A program made the translations under genes and the position numbers. From positions 1 through 35,016 of the forward strand of contig NZ_JAGGPN010000065.1 of assembly GCF_018613795.1 (NCBI RefSeq): a stretch of DNA of 35,016 nucleotides. Direction: 5' to 3'. The notes beneath the pieces were generated by a model. The model was not told the origin of the DNA, did no database searches, and saw nothing but the letters and a program-made list of their open reading frames with translations. This DNA comes from Arthrobacter sp. ISL-65 (GTDB lineage Bacteria > Actinomycetota > Actinomycetes > Actinomycetales > Micrococcaceae). Shown one piece after another: positions 16,151 through 24,055 of the stretch (position 1 is the stretch's first letter; every line of letters begins with the position of its first letter).

Positions 16151-16885
16151 ATGTCGACGGCGACAGAAGACCACGCGGACAACGCGAACGACGGCGGGTT
16201 CTCACCCGCCATGCACGAACGCGTCCTGGACGCTGTGGGCGTGGCAATCGCGTCCGGCGCCCTGGCGTCCGGAAGCCGCCTGACCCTTGACAGCCTGCAG
16301 CAGGAGTACGGCGTATCCCGGACGGTGGCGCGGGACACCATGAAGGTCCTCGAATCGATGAACCTGGTCTACTCACGCCGGCGGGTGGGGATCGTGGTGC
16401 AGAGCCCGGATCTGTGGAACGTCTACGACCCCAAACTGGTGCGGTGGCGCCTGGCGTCCGAGCGCCGCGCCGAGCAGTACGCCAGCCTCACGGAACTGCG
16501 CATCGCCGTCGAACCCATAGCGGCGGCAGGTGCCGCACGCCGGGCCAGCGCGGCGGAACGCAGCCAGCTGGTGTCCTTGGCCGCCGACTTGCGCCGGCTG
16601 GGTGAAGCGGGCGACCTCGAGGGATTCCTGGCGGCCGACATCGCGTACCACCGGCTGCTGCTGAAGAGCTGCGGCAACGAGATGTTCTCATCCCTCGAGG
16701 GGATGGTGGCAGAGGTGCTCACCAGCCGCACCCACCAGGGACTCATGCCATTCAAGCCGCGGCCCGAGGCCCTCGACGCCCATGAGGAAGCGGCCGCCGC
16801 CGTCGCCGCCGGGGACGCGACGGCAGCGGAGAGCGCCGTGCACCACATCCTCGACGAAGTGCGCGAAGCGATGGGTCTGCACTAA
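16151..16885 (+). CDS. gntR: GntR-family regulator (FadR/FCD type) of the gluconate locus
   Basis: A 244-residue DNA-binding regulator. Residues about 18-85 form the winged helix-turn-helix (SGSRLTLDSLQQEYGVSRTVARDT, here split, then MKVLESMNLVYSRRRVGIVV). Residues about 105-235 form an all-helical FCD ligand domain, with the usual Asp/His metal or ligand residues in ADIAYHRLLLKSCGN and LDAHEEAAAAV. Position next to gntK makes gluconate or 6-phosphogluconate the likely effector; this is inference from context. ATG 16151 is preceded by AAGGAAGGCAGG. The long upstream open frame overlaps the divergent gene and is not used. Confidence 0.9.
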   Translation: MSTATEDHADNANDGGFSPAMHERVLDAVGVAIASGALASGSRLTLDSLQQEYGVSRTVARDTMKVLESMNLVYSRRRVGIVVQSPDLWNVYDPKLVRWRLASERRAEQYASLTELRIAVEPIAAAGAARRASAAERSQLVSLAADLRRLGEAGDLEGFLAADIAYHRLLLKSCGNEMFSSLEGMVAEVLTSRTHQGLMPFKPRPEALDAHEEAAAAVAAGDATAAESAVHHILDEVREAMGLH

Positions 16886-16887
16886 GC

Positions 16888-16925
16888 GCTGATTGAGCCT
16901 GGCGAAACTAAGCCTGTCGAAACCC
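16888..16925 (+). repeat. Degenerate dispersed repeat, copy 9
   Basis: GCTGATTGAGCCTGGCGAAAC followed by AAGCCTGTCGAAACC, two partial forward copies in tandem, start three bases after the stop of the GntR gene. No inverted partner is seen here. Confidence 0.8.
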
Positions 16926-17105
16926 CGGCGGCAGGCGCATAATCTTAACGCCGCTCAAAAACTTCTACGTGCAGTGCACGCGAGCGGGTAATCCACCGGC
17001 TGGCCTATCGGGGCTGCCGGCATCCTGGCGAAGGTGGGCCGGGTCGGTCCACTGCTTCGCACCCTTACCGAATTGGAAACACCGGTCTCAGAGGGTTGGA
17101 AGAAG

Positions 17106-17636
17106 ATGTTGTATCGCAGCAAAACAGGATTGATCTCGTTGGTCGCGGCTGCTGGACTGGCCGCAGGACTTATGCCCGGCGCCGCCGCCTACGGGAGCTC
17201 CACGCACGATGACGATGATCGTGACTCCAAGTTGACCTCCCAGCAGCGCAAACTGGTCCACACGCTGAGGGACATCACTGAGGACTACCGTTCGCTGGAC
17301 GAAGCGATGGAGGACGGTTACAAGAAGGGGTCTGACTGCGTCGACAAACCCGGTGTTGGCGCCATGGGATTCCACTACGTCAAGAACTCGTTGGTGGACG
17401 CCAAGACCGACGCCCGCAAGCCGGAAGTGCTGGTCTACATGCCCAACAAGCAAGGCCGGTACAAGCTGGTTGCCGTCGAATTCCTCTCCACGGCCAAGAA
17501 GAGGCCGGAAATCGCAGGCCTGAAATTTGAGAACGGGCCGTTCCCCGGGACTTTCGCCCTGCACGCGTGGGTCTGGCGGGACAATCCTGACGGCATGTTC
17601 GCGGCCTACAACCCGGACCTCAAGTGCCCCAAGTAG
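17106..17636 (+). CDS. Secreted hypothetical protein, 176 aa
   Basis: I do not know a function. A signal peptide covers residues 1-29 (basic start, hydrophobic core, PGAAAYG). An acidic stretch HDDDDRDSK follows. The body holds the pattern EDYRSLDEAMEDGYKKG, then GVGAMGFHYVKNSLVD, KPEVLVYMPNKQGRYKLVAVEF and FALHAWVWRDNPDGMFAAYNP; similar blocks (a GAMGxHY segment and an HAWxWxxNP segment) occur in secreted proteins of unknown function in many bacteria, as far as I recall. The conserved His, Cys (SDC, LKC) and Trp suggest a metal or small-molecule site. ATG 17106 begins the signal peptide and follows GAGGGTTGGAAGAAG. Confidence 0.8.
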   Translation: MLYRSKTGLISLVAAAGLAAGLMPGAAAYGSSTHDDDDRDSKLTSQQRKLVHTLRDITEDYRSLDEAMEDGYKKGSDCVDKPGVGAMGFHYVKNSLVDAKTDARKPEVLVYMPNKQGRYKLVAVEFLSTAKKRPEIAGLKFENGPFPGTFALHAWVWRDNPDGMFAAYNPDLKCPK

Positions 17637-17645
17637 CCCGGGATA

Positions 17646-17677
17646 GCGGGAGGCCGGCAGTTCTGCCGGCCTCCCGC
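17646..17677 (+). terminator. Terminator hairpin
   Basis: A perfect 14-bp stem, GCGGGAGGCCGGCA-GTTC-TGCCGGCCTCCCGC, nine bases after the secreted-protein stop. Nearly the same sequence as the hairpin at 13901-13938. Confidence 0.88.
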
Positions 17678-17687
17678 CGTCGTTCTC

Positions 17688-17711
17688 CCGCTGGTTGAGC
17701 CTGTCGAAACC
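17688..17711 (+). repeat. Dispersed repeat, copy 10
   Basis: A full forward copy (CCGCTGGTTGAGCCTGTCGA then AACC) directly after the terminator at 17646. No inverted partner nearby. Confidence 0.9.
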
Positions 17712-17730
17712 CTGCCCGGCGAACCCGGTC

Positions 17731-17898
17731 CTACCAGAGCCGGGCGCTGGAATAGGGGACGCTGGGCAGGTCTCCCGCGTTCCACGACTCGGTGGAGCGG
17801 ACGCTGGGGTTGTGTCCCCGGCCGTCGGTGAGGACGGATCGGACGGTGGCGGTGACAACCCAGAGTCCGGTAAGAAGCAGGATAACGAGCAGTGCCAT
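17731..17898 (-). CDS. Tiny single-helix membrane protein, 55 aa
   Basis: The first 20 residues (MALLVILLLTGLWVVTATVR) are a single transmembrane helix; the remaining 35 are hydrophilic and probably disordered (DGRGHNPSVRSTESWNAGDL). No family recognised. ATG 17898 has GAGG about ten bases upstream. It is divergent from the SARP-like regulator at 18011, with 112 bases between, so the two may share control. Confidence 0.6.
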   Translation of the reverse strand: MALLVILLLTGLWVVTATVRSVLTDGRGHNPSVRSTESWNAGDLPSVPYSSARLW

Positions 17899-18010
17899 GA
17901 TGTTTGCGCCTCGGTTTGAGTATTGCGGATGGGGTGATTGCAGTGTGCTCGGCCGGCGTGTGAGCAAGCGTGTGAACGCCCCGCTGACTCCGCGGAAGGC
18001 CGGGGCTAAA

Positions 18011-19849
18011 ATGACGCGTATGGCCGACAGCACCATTCGGCTCCTCGGTCCGCCGGCGATCGAGTCCACTGGCACCTCTCCCCCGCAGCCCAGGGGCCGC
18101 AAGGCCTGGGCCGTGCTGGCCTACCTCGCGCTCCAGCCGGAAGGCACCGGGCGCTCCCGGCTGGCCTCGCTGTTGTTTCCCGACGCGGCGGATCCCCTCG
18201 GCGCCCTGCGCTGGAACCTCTCCGAGCTCCGGCGGACCCTCGCCGGTGTGGCGCTCGACGGCGACCCGCTGCGGCTGGCGCTGCAGCCGCCCTGGCGGTG
18301 CGACGCCGTCGAGCTGGTCGGGGCGGGTGCCATCCCCCGCCCCGACCCGCACAGCCTGAATGGCCAGCTGCTCGAGGGGCTGTCCTTCGGCGATTGCCCG
18401 GTTTTCGATTCATGGCTGGCGGACCAGCGCTACCGGCTGGAGAACTGCGCGCAGTCCCTCCTGTACGAGTCCTCCGTGTCCGCGCTGGCCTCGGGCGATC
18501 CCCGGGAGGCAGCGAATCTGGCGATGCGTGCCCTGCAGCGGGACCCGTTCCACACCGACTGCAACGCGGTGCTGGTCCGGGCGCTGGTGGCGATCGGTGA
18601 GCACCGGCATGCGCGCGAGCACGTGACCAGATGCGCCAACCTTTACCGCGACGAGCTGGGCCTGCCGCTGCCGCCGGAAATCCGCCGGGCACTGTCGGGT
18701 GCGGCCCCGGAAGCAGACCCGGGAATTCCCGCCACCGTGGCGACCGTGCGGTCCTATCTGGACGCCGGCGGCGCCTCGCTCTCAGCCGGCGCCGTGGACC
18801 GGGGACTGGATCAGCTGCGGCTCGCCGTCGTCCTGGCCCAGCGCACCCCCAGCCGGCACCTCCTCGCCGAGTCGCTGGTCACGCTGGCCGGGGCGATGAT
18901 CCACCAGGCGGGCGGCCGCGGCGCGGAGGTGGCGGATTTCCTGCACCGGGCGCTGTCAGCCGAGTCACCGACGGCGGAGGCGCAGTGGGAAAAGTACGAC
19001 GGCGCGTCCCCCACTTCGGCGGCCGCTTACCGTGAGCTGGGGTACTTGTCCGTCCAGCGGGGCGTTCCGGACCGAGCGGCGGGCTGGCTGGAGCGGGCCG
19101 GCGTGGCCGCCGCCGGATTCCCTGACGAGCAGGCTCGGGTGCTGGCGATCAGGGGCATGCTGGCGTCGGACACCGCCCGCTATGGCGAAGCGGTGGAGGT
19201 GCTGACCGCGTCCGTCAGGCTGGCCAAGGAGGCGCGGAACCGCCGGCAGCTGGCGTTCAGCAGCGCGCTCCTGGGCCGGGTGTGGCTGCTGCGCGGGGAG
19301 CTGGAACCGGCGGCCGAGACTCTGGACCACGCATTGGAATGGATCCTCGCCGAGCACTGGACAGCGTTCGAACCCTTTGTTGCCGGAGTGCGCGGCGAGA
19401 CCTACCTTGCTGCGGGCGATCTCGAGGCTGCCGCGGAAATGATCGACCGGTCGTGGGTGATGGCGGACCTGGCCGGGGACCACTGTTACATGGCCCTGGC
19501 GGCTGGCGCGGAAGCTCGGCTGTTCCTCGCGCACGGCGACCTTGCTGCGGCACAGCACTGGGTCGATAGGGGGATGGAGCCCAAGCCCTGGTACCTCTGG
19601 TATTCGGCCCGGCTGCTTGATGTTGCGGCGGAGGTGGCCATCGCGGCAAGGTCTGAGCATGCTGGAAAAGTGGTCGAGCGTCTCGGCGCGCTTGCTAGCC
19701 GCAGCGGGATGCGCGAGTTCGTGGTGCGGGCACAGTCCCACCGCGCCGTGCTCGGCAACGACACCGCAGCCCAGACCATCCCGTGGCTGGCGAAGGAGAT
19801 CGACAGCCCCGCACTGACAGCGTTCCTGGCAGCCCGCGGCCAGCTCTAA
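18011..19849 (+). CDS. SARP/BTAD-type transcriptional regulator with helical repeat C-terminus
   Basis: A 612-residue cytoplasmic regulator. Residues about 1-95 are an OmpR-type winged helix with the SARP pattern (IRLLGPPAIE, RGRKAWAVLAYLAL, LRWNLSELRRTL). Residues about 130-240 are a bacterial transcriptional activation domain (FDSWLADQRYRLE, then ALQRDPFHTDCNAVLVRAL and YRDELGLPLPPEIRRAL). The remaining 370 residues are Ala/Leu-rich helix pairs like TPRs. There is no NB-ARC ATPase domain as in AfsR. Such proteins usually activate nearby or metabolic genes; no biosynthetic cluster lies next to it. Starts at 18011 and 18020 are both possible; 18011 has GGGG just upstream. Confidence 0.85.
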   Translation: MTRMADSTIRLLGPPAIESTGTSPPQPRGRKAWAVLAYLALQPEGTGRSRLASLLFPDAADPLGALRWNLSELRRTLAGVALDGDPLRLALQPPWRCDAVELVGAGAIPRPDPHSLNGQLLEGLSFGDCPVFDSWLADQRYRLENCAQSLLYESSVSALASGDPREAANLAMRALQRDPFHTDCNAVLVRALVAIGEHRHAREHVTRCANLYRDELGLPLPPEIRRALSGAAPEADPGIPATVATVRSYLDAGGASLSAGAVDRGLDQLRLAVVLAQRTPSRHLLAESLVTLAGAMIHQAGGRGAEVADFLHRALSAESPTAEAQWEKYDGASPTSAAAYRELGYLSVQRGVPDRAAGWLERAGVAAAGFPDEQARVLAIRGMLASDTARYGEAVEVLTASVRLAKEARNRRQLAFSSALLGRVWLLRGELEPAAETLDHALEWILAEHWTAFEPFVAGVRGETYLAAGDLEAAAEMIDRSWVMADLAGDHCYMALAAGAEARLFLAHGDLAAAQHWVDRGMEPKPWYLWYSARLLDVAAEVAIAARSEHAGKVVERLGALASRSGMREFVVRAQSHRAVLGNDTAAQTIPWLAKEIDSPALTAFLAARGQL

Positions 19850-19855
19850 CACCCG

Positions 19856-19948
19856 CGGGTTGAGCCTGTCGAAACCACGCCCGCCTTGATCTCGGCAAGC
19901 TCAAGCAGCGGCGAAAGCTCATTCAGCGGTGACAGGCTCAGTCAGCGG
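19856..19948. repeat. Dispersed repeat cluster, copies 11-12 and fragments
   Basis: Forward copy at 19856-19876, inverted partner at 19888-19911 (GATCTCGGCAAGCTCAAGCA then GCGG), then two shortened inverted pieces, at 19914-19929 and 19930-19948, each ending CAGCGG. The cluster fills the space between the SARP-like gene and the cspA terminator. Confidence 0.85.
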
Positions 19949-19976
19949 CGGTGCCAGCACAACCGGGTTAACAAAA

Positions 19977-20005
19977 GCAGGGCCCGTCGTGAAGACGGAC
20001 CCTGC
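19977..20005 (-). terminator. Rho-independent terminator of cspA
   Basis: A 12-bp stem (19977-19988 with 19994-20005; one G-U pair on the minus strand) with a five-base loop, followed on the minus strand by TTTTG. It lies 33 bases past the cspA stop. Confidence 0.85.
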
Positions 20006-20037
20006 TCGAAACCTAACGGTCCCGGTTCTCTAGAAAA

Positions 20038-20241
20038 TTAGAGAGCCTGGATGTTGACGGCCTGGGGACCCTTGGGGCCCTGCTCGGTTTCGAAGGAAAC
20101 CTTCTGGTTCTCTTCGAGGGAGCGGAATCCGCCGGAGTTGATCGCGGAGTAGTGCGCGAAAACGTCCTGCGAGGAGTCATCGGGGGAAATGAAGCCGAAG
20201 CCCTTTTCAGCGTTAAACCATTTGACGGTACCAGTAGCCAT
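20038..20241 (-). CDS. cspA: Cold shock protein, CspA family
   Basis: A 67-residue single cold-shock domain that binds single-stranded RNA and DNA as an RNA chaperone. The RNP1 motif KGFGFI and the RNP2-like DVFAHYSAI are intact, with the flanking TVKWFNAEKG and the C-terminal GPKGPQAVNI. Length and sequence are typical. The start is preceded by AAGG nine bases upstream, and that site lies in a hairpin (see the leader entry). Monocistronic with its own terminator. Confidence 0.97.
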   Translation of the reverse strand: MATGTVKWFNAEKGFGFISPDDSSQDVFAHYSAINSGGFRSLEENQKVSFETEQGPKGPQAVNIQAL

Positions 20242-20293
20242 TATTTTTGTCCTTCGTGAAGGTGGAGGAACTGTCCCGACTTTCGGGTCCTCC
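20242..20293 (-). promoter_or_regulatory. Structured 5' leader of cspA
   Basis: On the transcript, CCTTCACGAAGG (20251-20262) can fold into a small hairpin whose 3' arm is the ribosome binding site. Just upstream, two nested stems pair: outer GGAGGA with TCCTCC (20264-20269 and 20288-20293) and inner CCCGA with TCGGG (20275-20279 and 20283-20287). cspA leaders in other bacteria are known temperature-responsive RNAs. That this one is, is inference; its transcription start is not visible. Confidence 0.55.
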
Positions 20294-20467
20294 GGTGTGG
20301 GGTGTTCAAAACCGCTACTTCAGAAAGACGCGGACTTTCGACCGCGCGTACTGCCTGAACTACACAATGCAAACACAACAACGAAATCAACTGTACAGGA
20401 CAATTTCGTGACTAGGCGACAAAGTTGAGGCATCAACCTTTCTAGACAGCGCAGCGCAACAAAAAAC
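20294..20467. other. Upstream region of cspA
   Basis: An A/T-richer stretch that should hold the cspA promoter on the minus strand. I could not pick one pair of -35 and -10 boxes with confidence. Confidence 0.3.
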
Positions 20468-20623
20468 CTACTCCTGCCCGTTTCCGTCCAGCGCCGGACT
20501 GTACGCCACCACAAACCGGGCGTCGGCCACCCGCCCCAGCCGCCCGCCGTCGTCGTCATGCAGACGGTGGCCGGGGCCGACGGCCGGGCGTATGATCCGG
20601 GGCAGGGGATGGCGCACAGCCAT
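20468..20623 (-). CDS. Possible small protein, 51 aa
   Basis: An ATG at 20623 is preceded by AGAAGGGG at workable spacing, and the frame keeps strong G/C third-position bias to a TAG at 20468. The C-terminal half (GRLGRVADARFVVAYSPALDGNG) reads like real protein sequence. No family recognised. It could also be the remnant of a longer gene. It would be divergent from the TfoX-domain gene with only 43 bases between starts. Confidence 0.35.
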   Translation of the reverse strand: MAVRHPLPRIIRPAVGPGHRLHDDDGGRLGRVADARFVVAYSPALDGNGQE

Positions 20624-20666
20624 TCCCACCCCTTCTGCCCGAGCCCTGCTACCCGGAGGCGCACCG

Positions 20667-21053
20667 ATGGAAATGCCCAAAGCGACCGAGGCTGACAAGG
20701 AGCACTTCCGGGCTATTGTGCCTGACCATCCGGAGGTGGTCATCAAGCCGATGTTCGGCAACCTGGGGGCGTTCGTCAACGGCAACATGTTCGCCGGGCT
20801 GTTCGGGCCGACCATCGGCATCAAGCTCTCCGACGAGGACCGGGAGGCGCTCGAGTCCGGGGAGCGCACTGTTCCCTTCGGTCCCGCCGATCGCCCCATG
20901 GGCGGGTACACAGGTCTGCCCGAGATCTGGAACGAAGAGGGCGAGGGCGACGACGCGCGGGCCAGGGCCTGGACAGAGAAGGCGTTCGCGTACGTCGCCA
21001 GCCTGCCACCCAAGGCCGCGAAGGAACCCAAGCCTAAGGCGGCCAAGAAGTAG
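20667..21053 (+). CDS. TfoX N-terminal-domain protein
   Basis: A 128-residue soluble protein. Residues about 5-100 follow the TfoX N-terminal domain pattern (VVIKPMFGNLGAFVNGNMFAGLF, here split, then GIKLSDEDREAL and PMGGYTGLPE). TfoX is a competence regulator in Gammaproteobacteria, but stand-alone N-terminal domains in actinobacteria have no proven role. The C-terminal 15 residues (PPKAAKEPKPKAAKK) are a basic, histone-like tail that could bind nucleic acid. The start at 20667 has CGGAGGC upstream. Confidence 0.85.
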   Translation: MEMPKATEADKEHFRAIVPDHPEVVIKPMFGNLGAFVNGNMFAGLFGPTIGIKLSDEDREALESGERTVPFGPADRPMGGYTGLPEIWNEEGEGDDARARAWTEKAFAYVASLPPKAAKEPKPKAAKK

Positions 21054-21345
21054 CCATTTCGTCGGCCACGGTGGCGCTGGTGGGCGCGGACGCGGCCGTT
21101 GTCTGTACAAAATTCGGCATCGTTTCCGTGTCCCGCCGCCCGCTGGTTGGGCCCTTCGAAACCGGGCCCCGTGTACCGGTGATCGAGCCTGTTAATCTCC
21201 GCCGCTGAGGACACATCTTCGGAGCGAGGACACGCGAATCCGTGTGTCATATGACCGTTTCCGCGTTCTAGGAAGGGCGGAGTGCCCTTGCCCACCGCTC
21301 ATCCCACGCTCTAAAATTAGATTACTTAGTTTTAGAAGGTGCGTC
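21054..21345. other. Intergenic region with degenerate repeat and dyads
   Basis: A degenerate copy of the dispersed repeat (21140-21163, with GGGCCCT in place of GAGCCTG), partly followed by an altered inverted-type piece (GGTGATCGAGCCTGTT). A 10-base palindrome GTCATATGAC lies at 21246-21255. An A/T-rich dyad, TCTAAAA (21310-21316) and TTTTAGA (21330-21336), lies just before the leader frame at 21346 and is a plausible operator. Confidence 0.5.
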
Positions 21346-21396
21346 ATGGAAGCGGCACGAGCGGCACGCACTCGCAAGCAGCGGGGCGGTGGTTGA
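21346..21396 (+). CDS. Possible leader peptide, 16 aa
   Basis: ATG 21346 has AGAAGG six bases upstream, and the frame encodes a 16-residue basic peptide (MEAARAARTRKQRGGG). Its stop, TGA at 21394-21396, ends one base before ATG 21398 of the membrane protein, so translation could be coupled. It may instead be the remnant of a longer regulator or a chance frame. Confidence 0.35.
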   Translation: MEAARAARTRKQRGGG

Positions 21397-21397
21397 G

Positions 21398-21874
21398 ATG
21401 GACTGGCAAGGCTGGGCGCTGTTCGGGCTGCTCGCCACCACAGCCCTGACCGCGGTGATGATTGCCTGCCAGATGGCCGGCTGGACGCGGCTGGACCTGC
21501 CCTTGGTCCTGGGCAGTCTGGTTACTCCGGATCCGGACAAGGCGCGGATCGCCGGCTTCTTCATCCACCTCGCGGCAGGGCAGGTCTTCGCTCTAGGCTA
21601 CGCGGCGGTGTTTGCGCTGCTGGGCCAGGCAACGTGGTGGATCGGCGCGCTGCTGGGACTCCTGCACGTCGCCGTGGCTCTGACCGTCATCCTGCCGCTG
21701 CTGCCCGGCATCCATCCCAGAATGGCCAGCACCAGGGCGGGTCCGGCCAGCCGGGCCGCCCTCGAACCTCCGGGCCTGCTGGGCCTGAACTACGGAATCC
21801 AGACGCCGGCGGTGGCCGTGGCGGCCCATCTGGTTTACGGCTCACTGCTCGGGCTGCTGCTCACGGCCAGCTGA
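21398..21874 (+). CDS. Small integral membrane protein, 158 aa
   Basis: Four hydrophobic segments (about residues 5-24, 52-72, 77-100 and 133-155), with a hydrophilic stretch between the third and fourth. No named family; small four-helix proteins of this kind are common in actinobacteria without assigned function. ATG 21398 is preferred over GTG 21389, because GGGGCGG lies at usable distance only from the former. It precedes the GH15 gene by 26 bases on the same strand, so the two are probably co-transcribed. Confidence 0.7.
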   Translation: MDWQGWALFGLLATTALTAVMIACQMAGWTRLDLPLVLGSLVTPDPDKARIAGFFIHLAAGQVFALGYAAVFALLGQATWWIGALLGLLHVAVALTVILPLLPGIHPRMASTRAGPASRAALEPPGLLGLNYGIQTPAVAVAAHLVYGSLLGLLLTAS

Positions 21875-21900
21875 CCCTAGCGAGAGAAGGTGGACGCACC

Positions 21901-23754
21901 ATGGAAGCCAGGCACTCCCCCGCCCTTGCGGACTACGGCCTGCTGGGAGATACACGCACGGCCGCCCTGGTCTCGGCCGACGGCGGCATCGACTGGCTCT
22001 GCGCACCCACCTTCGACGGTGATCCCGTCTTCGGTGCACTGCTCGGCGGACCGGACGCGGGCACCTTCCGCGCCGGCCCCGCCCTGCCAGCCAAGCCCCT
22101 CGTGCGCCGCTACCGCACGCATACCGCAACGCTCCAGACGGTCTGGGCCACCGACGGCGGCACGCTGACACTCGCCGAAGCGATGGTGGCGGAAGTATCC
22201 GGCCGACTGCTGCCCACCACCCTCCTCATCCGGCGGCTGGAGGCCGACGGCGCACCGGCGGAGGCCGCCGTCGAATTTAACCCCCGCCTCGGCGAGCGCC
22301 ACCTCCGCCCCCGTGTCCGGCAGGACCGGCACCTGGTCTGCGACTGGGGCGCCCTGGCCATGTCGCTCGGCGTCAGCGGCGGGCTGCGGGTGGAGCCGGG
22401 TACGACGACGGCAATCACCGTTGAGCCCGGGCGTCCCGTTGTGATGGTGCTCGCCCTGGCGTCCACGGAACCCCTGGTCTGGGTCGATCCCGAAACCGCG
22501 TGGGATCTGGTGGAGGCCGACGAAGCCCGCTGGCGGGAGTGGGCGTCCGCCATCAGCCAGGACGTCCCGTTCCGCGAAGCGGTCCTGCGGAGCCTGCTGA
22601 CGCTGAAGCTGCTGACCTACTCCCCCTCGGGCGCGCCGGTCGCAGCCCCCACCACGTCCCTGCCCGAGGACCCGGGCGGCATCCGGAACTGGGACTACAG
22701 GTACGCCTGGCCGCGGGACGCCAGCATCGGCATCGCCGCCTTCCTCGGCCTGGGCAAGGACGCCGAGGCCCTGAACTTCCTGAACTGGCTCCTGCACGCG
22801 AGCAGGCTGCAGCGGCCCCGGCTGCCGGCGCTGCTGACCCTGACCGGAGGACATGTCCCCCGCGAGCGCACCCTGGAGAGCTGGCCGGGCTACGCGGGCA
22901 GCGCTCCGGTGCGGGTGGGCAATGGGGCCGCGCACCAGCATCAGCTCGACGGCTATGGCTGGGTCCTCGACGCCGCGTGGAACCTCGTCCGGCAGGGGCA
23001 CCGGCTCAATTCGGAGACGTGGCGGGCGATGCGCGGCTTCACAGATCTCGTGGCTCGGCGCTGGCCGGAACCGGACGCCGGCATCTGGGAAATCAGGGCT
23101 GACGCGGCGCACCATGTGCATTCCAAGATCATGGGCTGGCTGGCTTTGGACCGGGCTTTGCGCATCGCCGAGAGCCACCGCATCGGCGCCCGGCGGCGGC
23201 GCCGCTGGGAAGGCGCCCGGGACGCTATTGCCGCCGACATTCGGACCCGTGGATTCGACGCCGCTAAGAACACGTACACCCGCTCGTACGGCTCGGGGGA
23301 TCTCGATTCTGCCCTGCTGATCCTGCCGGTGACCGGCTTCGAGTCACCGGACTCGGACCGCCTGCGGGGCACGGTGGATGCGGTGTGGTCGGAGCTTTCG
23401 GCCGGCTACCCCTTCCTTTACCGCTACCCGCAGGGCCAGGACGGGCTGCCCGGCGATGAGGGGGCTTTTCTGCCCTGCTCGTTCTGGCTCGCCCAGGCCC
23501 TCGCCCTCACGGGACGGGCAGCGGAGGCCTCGGAATTGTTCGGGGCCGTTCTTGGGCACGCAAGTCCGCTGGGCCTGTTCAGCGAGGAGATCGATCCCGG
23601 CTCAGGGGCCCTGCTCGGCAACTATCCGCAGGCGCTGACCCACGCCGCGCTGGTCCAGGCAGCGCTGGCCCTCCGGGACGCAGCGCGCGGACAGTCGCTG
23701 GCTGAGCCTGTCGAAACCGAGCACGTCGAAACCAAGGTCGAGCCCGCTGGTTGA
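21901..23754 (+). CDS. GH15 family glycoside hydrolase
   Basis: A 617-residue cytoplasmic inverting hydrolase of the glucoamylase/trehalase-like GH15 family, which cleaves alpha-glucosidic bonds. The N-terminal beta-sandwich (1-230; LGDTRTAALVSADGGIDWLC) is followed by the (alpha/alpha)6 barrel with NWDYRYAWPRDASIG, DGYGWVLDAAW, the general acid Glu397 in GIWEIR, and the general base in FSEEIDP (Glu562 or Glu563) before LLGNYPQALTHAALV. The substrate (trehalose, maltooligosaccharide) cannot be fixed. ATG 21901 has AGAAGG upstream. The last 18 or so residues (AEPVETEHVETKVEPAG) are encoded by tandem copies of the dispersed repeat. Confidence 0.92.
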   Translation: MEARHSPALADYGLLGDTRTAALVSADGGIDWLCAPTFDGDPVFGALLGGPDAGTFRAGPALPAKPLVRRYRTHTATLQTVWATDGGTLTLAEAMVAEVSGRLLPTTLLIRRLEADGAPAEAAVEFNPRLGERHLRPRVRQDRHLVCDWGALAMSLGVSGGLRVEPGTTTAITVEPGRPVVMVLALASTEPLVWVDPETAWDLVEADEARWREWASAISQDVPFREAVLRSLLTLKLLTYSPSGAPVAAPTTSLPEDPGGIRNWDYRYAWPRDASIGIAAFLGLGKDAEALNFLNWLLHASRLQRPRLPALLTLTGGHVPRERTLESWPGYAGSAPVRVGNGAAHQHQLDGYGWVLDAAWNLVRQGHRLNSETWRAMRGFTDLVARRWPEPDAGIWEIRADAAHHVHSKIMGWLALDRALRIAESHRIGARRRRRWEGARDAIAADIRTRGFDAAKNTYTRSYGSGDLDSALLILPVTGFESPDSDRLRGTVDAVWSELSAGYPFLYRYPQGQDGLPGDEGAFLPCSFWLAQALALTGRAAEASELFGAVLGHASPLGLFSEEIDPGSGALLGNYPQALTHAALVQAALALRDAARGQSLAEPVETEHVETKVEPAG

Positions 23755-23767
23755 GCACGTCGAAACC
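23696..23767 (+). repeat. Dispersed repeat array, copies 14-16
   Basis: Forward copy at 23696-23718, partial copy GAGCACGTCGAAACC at 23719-23733, and a further copy at 23744-23767 (CCGCTGGTTGAGCACGTCGA then AACC). They overlap the 3' end of the GH15 gene: the first two are translated and the third supplies the stop codon. Confidence 0.88.
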
Positions 23768-24055
23768 AAGGCCGACCCCGTGGCTGAGCGCCACCGACGG
23801 GGTGTCCGGAACGGCTCGGGACGCGAACCACTGGTTCCAAGTGCAGGACCAGGGATGCAGGCGTGCTCGGCAGTCAACGCCCCATTTGGGTTGAAGCGCA
23901 GGCCACGTCGGCAAGCTTTTTCCAACGCGTTCGCCGGACACTAGGGCCTGTTGCACCTCAGGTCTCTGCATCGCCAAGGGGAGGACGGACTCGCGGCCAT
24001 TGGTCGCGGGTCCGCTGTATGTGAATACATAGGATCCCAATGTCTGGAGGAGACA
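23768..24055. other. Upstream region of the laccase-like oxidase
   Basis: About 290 bases with no supported gene. A small dyad TATGT-GAAT-ACATA lies at 24018-24031, 25 bases upstream of the oxidase start, and could be an operator. Otherwise nothing recognised. Confidence 0.4.

Noticed and set aside
21877..23178. 433-codon open frame opposite the GH15 gene
   Set aside because: Shadow of the strong G/C third-position bias; no start signal or motif, and the GH15 frame is certain.
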